A stretch of DNA of 26,820 bases from a virus. Below are positions 21,782 through 26,820 of this stretch, piece after piece. The notes below the pieces were generated by a model, which was given only the letters and a program-made list of their open reading frames with translations, did not search any database and was not told the origin of the DNA. The translations under genes and the position numbers were made by a program. The number at the start of each line of letters is the position of its first letter. Within the stretch, counting starts at the first letter, position 1. The stretch covers positions 1-26,820 of IMG/VR virus record IMGVR_UViG_3300028925_008888. The stretch is one strand, 5' to 3'.

Positions 21782-23631
21782 AAACAATAGTTAACACACC
21801 TGACGGCAAAAAGATCACAGTTAACCACCCTGATGGCGCGAACAAGCAACAAATCATCGCTTACGCCAAAAAGAACTATAAGCCCAAGCAGGAAGCAAAG
21901 CCCTCCTATGGCGAGGCCGCATTAACAATGGCAAGCGGTATCATTGCGGAGCCTATATCGGGTCTGGCGGGTCTTGGCACATCTTTAGTCGGCGGCGGCT
22001 TAGATGCGAGTGTAGATACTATTGCAAAGGTGAAAGACGCATTGACTTACCAGCCTCGCACAGAATCAGGTAAGGCAGGGTTGCAGAACATTGGTGAAAC
22101 GCTCAAGCCTGTCGGAGATTTCTTGCAAGGTGCTGAACGATTCCTTGGCGATAACACGCTTGAAGCGACCGGCAGCCCACTCCTGGCAACAGTGGCCCAC
22201 ACTATCCCCACAATAGCGTTAGAGGCGCTAGGGTTGGTTGGCATCAAAGGCGGCGCGAATGTTGTTAAGAATTTAGACTTGTCAAAGCCTTCAGTCGTTA
22301 AGCGGGTGATTGATGAGCAAATCAGTGCAACAGCGGGTAAGCCTCTTGTCGGCCTCGATGATGCGGGAAAGTTCACGCCTGAAGGTGTGGAGACTATTCG
22401 TATTGCTAATGGTGACGATGCAGCACTAGCGGCTGCTCGATTCAATTTGTTTAAAGAGAATGAAGTTCCCGCGAACAGATTTAACATCTCTCAATCCACA
22501 GATGATGCTGTGATTCAGCAATCTGGGCTAAAGAGGACAGGCCGTATATCTGAACAGGTGGCAGAACAAGACTCCCGACTAACAGAGATTGTTGATAACA
22601 AGGTCGAGTCTTTTGGCTCAAGCGCAAACGATCTGCCTGAGACGAACGCCAATATATTTGAATCTGTTGATAATGTCGTTAAGGCGCTGGATGATTCGAT
22701 AAATCAGGCTTATGTAACAGCTAGAGAGGGGGCGAGTGCGACTGCCGTTGTTAAGTTTGACGGCCTTATAGATACGCTCCGAAAGAACGTATCAAAGAAC
22801 TCTATTAGCAATGGCGTGATATCAGCGGTCAGGGGTGATCTTGAAAACTTAGGATTAATCAAAGGGCTTAAAAAGGTCGATGACACAGGTATGCGTGTTA
22901 CTGATGCTGAGAATGTAAGGCAGACGCTTAACAAGTACTTTGAAGGCGCTAACCCTCAAGCTAGGTCGGTTATTAGAGATTTAAAGGGCGCGCTTGATGA
23001 TGATGTGGCTAGGGCTGCGGGTGAAGATGTATTTCAAGGCGCTAGAGCCGCTAAGACTCGATATCACGATATTATTGAGAGAGCTAAACGGGATAAGCGC
23101 GACAAAACAAAAGGCTCATTCTTAGAGAGTGTCATTGATAACAAAATACCCGAAGACAAGATTGTGCCTCGGCTGCTAACGTCTAGGCTTGATGATTTCA
23201 AGTCGTTCAAAAGCTTCCTACTCAATGATGCAGGTCAAGCGGGCAAGCAGTCCTTTAAAGACATTCAGGCGCAAGTGTTGCGTGATGGGCTACAGTCAGC
23301 AACCAAGACTATGGGCAAGTCTGAGGGCGGCATTCCGGTGTTTAATAGTCGGTTGTTTGCCAATCACTTCAAGAATCTTAGAGCGTCTGGCAAGTTTAAA
23401 GAATTGTTCAACTCAGCAGAACAAAAGCTTATTGATGATATTATTGAAATGGGCAGTTTGCGTGTCCCTCAAAATATCGTACAACAAGGCAAGGGTGCGT
23501 CAGAGCTTGTTGTTTCTGAGGTAGCTAACAGAATTCCTGTGGCAAGAGGCGCTAAAGGTCTTTTTGACGCGATTCGTATTCCTCTACAAGAGAAGAGGGC
23601 ACTTGATGCTTTGGGGGCTGTACCCAGATAA
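21778..23631 (+). CDS. Large ejection/internal virion protein (gp16-like position)
   Basis: The 617-residue product begins with a small domain (MKTIVNTPDGKKITVNHPDG, then ANKQQIIAYAKKNY) seen at the N-terminus of several phage internal virion proteins. Then come hydrophobic Ala/Gly-rich segments (about residues 50-80, ALTMASGIIAEPISGLAGL; and 130-155, ATVAHTIPTIALEALGLVGI) that could insert in a membrane. A long helical charged region follows. gp16 of P22 has 609 residues and enters the cell with DNA. The last 80 bases overlap a leftward membrane-protein gene. Confidence 0.7.
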   Translation: MKTIVNTPDGKKITVNHPDGANKQQIIAYAKKNYKPKQEAKPSYGEAALTMASGIIAEPISGLAGLGTSLVGGGLDASVDTIAKVKDALTYQPRTESGKAGLQNIGETLKPVGDFLQGAERFLGDNTLEATGSPLLATVAHTIPTIALEALGLVGIKGGANVVKNLDLSKPSVVKRVIDEQISATAGKPLVGLDDAGKFTPEGVETIRIANGDDAALAAARFNLFKENEVPANRFNISQSTDDAVIQQSGLKRTGRISEQVAEQDSRLTEIVDNKVESFGSSANDLPETNANIFESVDNVVKALDDSINQAYVTAREGASATAVVKFDGLIDTLRKNVSKNSISNGVISAVRGDLENLGLIKGLKKVDDTGMRVTDAENVRQTLNKYFEGANPQARSVIRDLKGALDDDVARAAGEDVFQGARAAKTRYHDIIERAKRDKRDKTKGSFLESVIDNKIPEDKIVPRLLTSRLDDFKSFKSFLLNDAGQAGKQSFKDIQAQVLRDGLQSATKTMGKSEGGIPVFNSRLFANHFKNLRASGKFKELFNSAEQKLIDDIIEMGSLRVPQNIVQQGKGASELVVSEVANRIPVARGAKGLFDAIRIPLQEKRALDALGAVPR

Positions 23632-23842
23632 CTATGGGTTGTAAAAGTCTTAGCCAAGTATCATCGTAGACGGTAATGATTAAGCGCAACGCGATCCAGA
23701 ACCCGATAAACCCCGCCCATAACGGTGGCATGATATAAGCCAGTCCGTAAGACCAAACCAGAAAAACGATGCTGTACTTAATCATAGCGTACCAGACCTT
23801 AACCAGTCTCGGTGCGTTCCACTTGTTCAATAGATTTAACAT
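23552..23842 (-). CDS. Leftward membrane protein beside attP (possible moron)
   Basis: The 96-residue product has a hydrophobic core of two or more helices (about residues 19-60: MIKYSIVFLVWSYGLAYI, then PPLWAGFIGFWIALRLII). Its tail is soluble (PPKHQVPSSLVEEYESRQ). It is encoded against the virion genes and its 3-prime end overlaps the last ejection gene by 80 bases. AGAAGGGG lies about 12 bases before the ATG, a somewhat long spacing. Between virion genes and integrase is where lysogenic conversion or exclusion genes often sit, but no family is recognised. The hydrophobic pattern is too regular for a chance frame. Confidence 0.6.
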   Translation of the reverse strand: MLNLLNKWNAPRLVKVWYAMIKYSIVFLVWSYGLAYIMPPLWAGFIGFWIALRLIITVYDDTWLRLLQPIVIWVQPPKHQVPSSLVEEYESRQKDL

Positions 23843-23844
23843 AC

Positions 23845-23908
23845 TAATAACGCACCCCTTCTAATGTGAAAAAACGTAATAACGTACTCTTCTAACGTGC
23901 TAAAAACT
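23845..23908. repeat. Tandem imperfect 32-bp repeat upstream of the leftward membrane gene
   Basis: Units at 23845-23876 and 23877-23908 share TAATAACG and a C(T)TCTAAYGTG core, with a one-base gap and an A-rich end. Located just upstream of the membrane-protein start and on the attP flank, they may be operator or accessory integration sites. Nothing else is visible in 23909-23940. Confidence 0.6.
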
Positions 23909-23940
23909 GTAACAATATTTACTAAAAACCTGAAAGTTAC

Positions 23941-23957
23941 CGGGGAATATACAGTAC
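23941..23957 (+). repeat. Integrase arm-type site, left of core
   Basis: CGGGGAATATACAGTAC is repeated exactly at 24148-24164 on the other side of the tRNA core. Same-orientation repeats on both arms of attP are the usual arm-type binding sites of tyrosine integrases. This assignment is from position and repeat structure. Confidence 0.6.
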
Positions 23958-24029
23958 CCAAATCAGTGCTTTTTCACTGAAAGTATTCCACGAAATCGCC
24001 TAAAAGCCTTGGTACGCCTACATAGACCT

Positions 24030-24079
24030 CCGGATTGTGATTCCGGTGGTCGCGGGTTCAAGCCCCGTCGCTCACCCCA
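24030..24079 (+). other. attP core: 3-prime half of tRNA-His
   Basis: The segment reads as the anticodon arm (CCGGA-TTGTGAT-TCCGG, anticodon GTG at 24037-24039), variable loop, T arm (GCGGG-TTCAAGC-CCCGT) and acceptor strand CGCTCAC-C-CCA of tRNA-His. The D arm and 5-prime acceptor strand are absent: the upstream bases do not pair with CGCTCAC. Phages that integrate into tRNA genes carry just this half so that the host gene is restored. The neighbouring integrase agrees. If the sequence were from an integrated prophage, this would be the phage-side junction instead; a full gene would then be expected next to it. Confidence 0.9.
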
Positions 24080-24088
24080 CGTTATTAA

Positions 24089-24121
24089 AGGGCTGTAGGT
24101 GATGTGCAGCCTTCTATTTTT
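24089..24121 (+). terminator. Terminator after the tRNA-His half
   Basis: GGCTG (24091-24095) pairs with CAGCC (24107-24111), extended by an A-T and a G-T pair, with an 11-base loop and then TTCTATTTTT. It faces rightward, so once integration restores tRNA-His the phage would supply its terminator and insulate the leftward integrase gene from read-through. Confidence 0.65.
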
Positions 24122-24127
24122 CCCGAT

Positions 24128-24164
24128 GGGGAATATTCTGGGGAATACGGGGAATATACAGTAC
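24128..24164 (+). repeat. Cluster of three integrase arm-type sites
   Basis: GGGGAATA occurs at 24128, 24140 and 24149 (spacings of 12 and 9 bases). The third extends to the full 17-bp repeat shared with 23941. The cluster lies between the tRNA core and the integrase stop. Several arm sites close together are typical of the P-prime arm. Confidence 0.6.
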
Positions 24165-24166
24165 TT

Positions 24167-25156
24167 TTAGTGACTTGGTGACTCCGGTAATTCATGGTCA
24201 TAAACACCCAACATTCTCGCATCAGAGTGCATACTAAATTCTTGTTTCTTTGATCGTTCGGCCTCGGTTATCGCCTTAGCCCTGATTTCGTGAAAGGTAA
24301 ACTGTTGCGCTTTGGGTAATTTGTTCTTAGCTCTCCTAAAATTAGCCCTAAAGCCGCTACTGGTGTATCGCTGACCTTCGTGATTCCTTACTACCCAACC
24401 ACCGTGCGCTTGACCTGGAAGGGTTTTAGCTAACTCTAATGCCGCTCTCAATCGAGGCGATATCTTCTTGTAGTACTCGTTATCTGTTTTACCCTCCATA
24501 ATGTAAACACTTTCCCCGATATCATCCCATCTCAGCTTTAAAACATCCCCTTGGCGTATGCCTGTGCAGTAAGAAACCTCCATTGCGACATGCACGGGTG
24601 CGGTGACGGTTGCGAGTAGGGCGGTATAGTCCTTGTCCGATACATGACGCTTCTTTGCCCGTTGAGCGGCTTTCTGGCGCTGGTTGAGTCTTAATGGCAG
24701 TAGGTCTTTAGCGGGTGATACAGGCACGTATCCTAGCCTCTGAGCATTGCCAAACACGTTCTTGAACCATGTTAGCTCTAGATTAGCCCGTCTGATGGAC
24801 TTCTGCGATCTTGCTTGCATATACTTATGGATGTCAGATGGTGTGATAAAACTCGCATCCCAACCCTTAAACGCTTCAATGGGAATTTTGCTGCATTCTT
24901 TAATGTAGTCATTCTGAGTTCTGGGCTTCAGTGCTAAAAACCAATTACTCTCATAATAACGGTCTGCATAGTAGGACAGCGATGTACCGTCAACCTGTGT
25001 AACATTTTTCCATTCCGTCCAGACTTCATCAATGCTGGCGTTTTTGTGCGCGATGATTCTCGACTTACCATACTGCGGCTTAAACTGATAACTTCCTGAC
25101 GAACGGAGATAAACTCTAGGCGGCAAATTGACACTACCTTGTCTACGTCTACCCAT
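24167..25156 (-). CDS. int: Tyrosine-family phage integrase
   Basis: All catalytic blocks of the lambda-type integrase are legible; residues are numbered from an upstream in-frame ATG at 25165. They are R204 in SYCTGIRQGDVLKLRW, a lysine in the beta-hairpin (K226, EGKTDNE), H292-x-x-R295 in FTFHEIRAKA, and the nucleophile Y322 in MLGVYDHE. The N-terminal arm-binding domain starts MGRRRQGSVNLPPRVYL, a common opening for this class, so the start is placed at 25156. The protein integrates and excises the phage at the adjacent tRNA-His half-site. The excisionase-like gene overlaps its 5-prime end. The C-terminus is short after Tyr (DHELPESPSH). Confidence 0.95.
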   Translation of the reverse strand: MGRRRQGSVNLPPRVYLRSSGSYQFKPQYGKSRIIAHKNASIDEVWTEWKNVTQVDGTSLSYYADRYYESNWFLALKPRTQNDYIKECSKIPIEAFKGWDASFITPSDIHKYMQARSQKSIRRANLELTWFKNVFGNAQRLGYVPVSPAKDLLPLRLNQRQKAAQRAKKRHVSDKDYTALLATVTAPVHVAMEVSYCTGIRQGDVLKLRWDDIGESVYIMEGKTDNEYYKKISPRLRAALELAKTLPGQAHGGWVVRNHEGQRYTSSGFRANFRRAKNKLPKAQQFTFHEIRAKAITEAERSKKQEFSMHSDARMLGVYDHELPESPSH

Positions 25157-25364
25157 CGAAGGCATCCATGTTCATTGCCAACTGACTATGGGTCTTAGGT
25201 CGGCTCATGCAGGTAATAATCGCCTTTTCGTACATGATAAACTTGCCAGTTGTTTCTTCGAGGATTGGTGTTACACCGATCTGATCCATCCTTTTCTTCT
25301 GAAGAATGGGATCACTTGTTCGTAATGTAGCTGCTAACTCCTTGTCGGTCATCGGTTTGCTCAT
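25149..25364 (-). CDS. Excisionase-like small regulatory protein (putative)
   Basis: The 71-residue product lies immediately upstream of int and overlaps its start. The sequence MTDKELAATLRTSDPILQKK, then RMDQIGVTPILEETTGKFIMYEKA, has the plan of small DUF4224/excisionase-type proteins encoded before phage integrases: a short winged helix followed by a beta-wing with GK(F)xxY. Such proteins bind DNA to steer integrase towards excision. The evidence is position plus pattern; no clear HTH match is claimed. Start by ATGA overlap with the HNH gene. Confidence 0.55.
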   Translation of the reverse strand: MSKPMTDKELAATLRTSDPILQKKRMDQIGVTPILEETTGKFIMYEKAIITCMSRPKTHSQLAMNMDAFDG

Positions 25365-25846
25365 AGTTGTAGTTCCTTCAAAGCGTCTTTATATTGTTGA
25401 GCCGCTTCATCTACATGATCTATGGGGAAGCTTCCTAGATTTATGTTTTTTCCATCAACCCATATCGACGCTGTTAATTTGCCTGTGTTTTTATTAAAGC
25501 TTACGCCCAGGGGGTATTCTCCTCTGCCATCTGAATTATTAGTGCGCTGAGTAACCAGGCGTAAATTTGAAATACGATTATCGTCTTTGATCCCGTTTAT
25601 GTGACCAATAACCAGGCTTGAATCGATTGAGCCGTGATGCAGCAACCAGCCGATTCTATGTGATTTGTAACGAACGCCTCTGAAACCTACATCTCGGTTT
25701 CGATGGAACTTGCTTAAGCTGCCGGCTTCTGCGCCCATTTTCAATCTTCCGCGATTAGTTTTGTTGGTCAAAATCCCGGTCATCGGATCATAAATAAATA
25801 ATTCATTGAAATCTTCGTACAACATTTCATTACTGATAATTGGCAT
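25361..25846 (-). CDS. HNH homing endonuclease with AP2 domain
   Basis: The 161-residue product has a typical free-standing phage HNH enzyme layout. An N-terminal YDPMTGILTNKTNRG and a beta region (GVRYKSHRIGWLLHHG) are followed by the HNH core SLVIGHINGIKDDNRISNLR (H, N, and DNR). An AP2-like DNA-binding domain follows (LGVSFNKNTGKLTASIWVDG, then LGSFPIDHVDEAAQQYKDA). It cuts a site in uninvaded genomes and spreads by repair. AGAGGT seven bases upstream supports the ATG. It sits between SSB and the excisionase-like gene and is likely a late arrival in this operon, with four-base overlap to the next gene. Confidence 0.88.
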   Translation of the reverse strand: MPIISNEMLYEDFNELFIYDPMTGILTNKTNRGRLKMGAEAGSLSKFHRNRDVGFRGVRYKSHRIGWLLHHGSIDSSLVIGHINGIKDDNRISNLRLVTQRTNNSDGRGEYPLGVSFNKNTGKLTASIWVDGKNINLGSFPIDHVDEAAQQYKDALKELQL

Positions 25847-25891
25847 GATTTTTACCTCTGACTGACATTATTGCCCGTCCTGTACCGCCAA

Positions 25892-25909
25892 ACCCTCAAT
25901 TAAGAGGGT
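25892..25909. other. Perfect hairpin in the HNH-SSB gap
   Basis: ACCCTC and GAGGGT pair perfectly around AATTAA in the 137-base gap between SSB and HNH genes. There is no T-run on either strand, so it is not a standard terminator. It may stabilise RNA or be a footprint left by the homing-endonuclease insertion. Confidence 0.45.
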
Positions 25910-25983
25910 AAGGGGGCGCGTTTTGGCATAAGGTGCGCTACCCGTTGGAGTCCCAGCTCATTGCAAGCCAGGATATTGCCATT

Positions 25984-26376
25984 CTAAAAGGGGACATCTT
26001 CTTCAAACTTCTCCGGCTTTGGTGAATTGATACTCGATTGAGTTCCACTTTTTGAATCCAGCATCTGCATTTCTCGTCCGACGATTTCGGTCTTGTAATG
26101 CTTCTGCCCGTCTTTCTCCCAGTTGCTTGTTCTAAGCTGGCCTTCGACGTAAATTTTTGAACCTTTGACTAAGTATTGAGCCGAAATTTCAGCAAGGCGT
26201 TTAAAGAAAACGATATTGTGCCATTCTGTACGCTCCTGTTTATTGCCTGTAGCATCCTTCCAACTTTCAGATGTCGCCACACTGATGTTCGTCACAGCAT
26301 CTCCATTCGGTAGTGATCGGGTTTGGGGGTCATTACCTAGATTACCAACGACGATGACTTTATTTACTCCTGACAT
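25984..26376 (-). CDS. ssb: Single-stranded DNA-binding protein
   Basis: The 130-residue product is a short SSB. The OB-fold opens [20 protein letters not shown], followed by [28 protein letters not shown] and [21 protein letters not shown] brief linker leads to the acidic tip EEDVPF, which recruits repair and replication partners. It protects single strands for replication and for the exonuclease-based recombination system. The SD (TAGGAG) overlaps the stop codon of the upstream exonuclease gene, so the two are coupled. Host-length SSBs have longer linkers; this is the usual phage size. Confidence 0.95.
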   Translation of the reverse strand: MSGVNKVIVVGNLGNDPQTRSLPNGDAVTNISVATSESWKDATGNKQERTEWHNIVFFKRLAEISAQYLVKGSKIYVEGQLRTSNWEKDGQKHYKTEIVGREMQMLDSKSGTQSSINSPKPEKFEEDVPF

Positions 26377-26384
26377 TTGTGCTC

Positions 26385-26820
26385 CTAAAAAGTTAAATCA
26401 ATGTGTGCTTGTTCTACTCGATCGAGGAAGGCTTTAAGCTTTTCTCTGTCGGCTGCAAGTGTGTCCAGGTCTTCACGCAATACTGTTTTCACAAACAATG
26501 GGCGCTCATAGTTCCTATCGTCGTAGCTGACAAAGTGCCAAAACTTCACATCTGGCGACATGATGAAAGGTGCTTTTACTTGCGGCAGATACTCCACCGG
26601 TACTTCGTTTTTGATGATGTATTCGATGTGCTTTTTGCTGTCGGGGCATTTGATTTCAATACCACCGATAACAAGGGCACCATCCCAACAAACACCATCG
26701 GGCGAAATCCTAAACCGCTCAAGTTCGTCATCTTGAAGCATTCCCGTTTCGTGAAAATCAAGACCTAGAGCCTCCGCTGCAACCCTCCTAGCAATCGGCT
26801 CCATCTCGTTACCTCTCGCA
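26385..26820 (-). CDS. YqaJ-type viral exonuclease, N-terminus outside window
   Basis: The frame is open to the window end (145 residues seen), so the start lies beyond 26820. The sequence opens [19 protein letters not shown], the G-x-x-x-EP motif of the lambda-exonuclease/YqaJ fold. [22 protein letters not shown] follows and holds the D...E-x-K catalytic triad, and a helix-rich tail comes after. It is a 5-prime to 3-prime exonuclease of Red-type recombination, normally working with an annealing protein that would lie just outside the window. It overlaps SSB translationally by their shared stop/SD. Confidence 0.9.
   Translation of the reverse strand, partial: ARGNEMEPIARRVAAEALGLDFHETGMLQDDELERFRISPDGVCWDGALVIGGIEIKCPDSKKHIEYIIKNEVPVEYLPQVKAPFIMSPDVKFWHFVSYDDRNYERPLFVKTVLREDLDTLAADREKLKAFLDRVEQAHIDLTF

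Noticed and set aside
22047-22487. 146-codon leftward open frame in the last ejection gene
   Set aside because: It is antisense to a well-supported gene, with no start signal or recognisable domain.
23941-23957. Additional full LexA boxes in the att arms
   Set aside because: Only the right half (ATATACAGTA) is present; no CTGT lies twelve bases upstream at either repeat.
24003-24079. Complete tRNA-His gene
   Set aside because: Upstream of the anticodon arm there is no D arm and no strand pairing with the acceptor 3-prime side, so only half a tRNA is present.

Overview
The window is a large part of a temperate, P22-like podovirus (or its prophage form) of a gammaproteobacterium, probably aquatic. 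Four things point to this: a head and packaging block in P22 order (small and large terminase, P22-type portal, scaffold, coat, gp4-like and gp10-like tail factors); three ejection-type proteins; an integrase beside the 3-prime half of a tRNA-His gene; and two near-consensus gammaproteobacterial LexA (SOS) boxes. Marine-phage-style families (a beta-rich tail fibre with an S74 chaperone, DUF7936-like and DUF6447-like proteins) suggest an aquatic host. The window has no repressor, cro or replication initiator; those probably lie in the part of the genome not shown, between the two window ends.

Layout. 1-3769 (+): the end of an early operon, with a truncated superfamily 2 helicase, NinB-like and NinG/Rap-like recombination proteins, a metallophosphoesterase and several very small overlapping genes. 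3770-5475 (+): a LexA box, then a lysis cassette (coiled-coil membrane protein, DUF5675 protein, three-helix holin) and a gene with late-antiterminator-like (Q-like) character. 5479-5754: a promoter whose -10 lies inside a second LexA box, an intrinsic terminator about 45 bases further on, and two strong hairpins. 5755-23631 (+): virion genes, namely two small beta-rich proteins, terminase, portal, scaffold, coat, gp4, gp10, a 1124-residue fibre, four small proteins and three large ejection proteins. 23552-25846 (-): a membrane protein, an attP region carrying the tRNA-His 3-prime half flanked by a 16-17 bp direct repeat, integrase, an excisionase-like gene and an HNH-AP2 homing endonuclease. 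25984-26820 (-): single-strand binding protein and a YqaJ-type exonuclease cut by the window end.

How it fits together. Exonuclease, SSB, NinB and NinG form a recombination set split between two divergent early operons. The Q-like gene followed at once by a promoter and terminator has the logic of the lambda Q-pR'-tR' switch. Here, however, one LexA box sits on that promoter and another precedes the lysis-Q operon, so late expression may be gated directly by the host SOS response. This is the most interesting hypothesis in the window. All functional assignments come from reading motifs and gene order; no database search was run.
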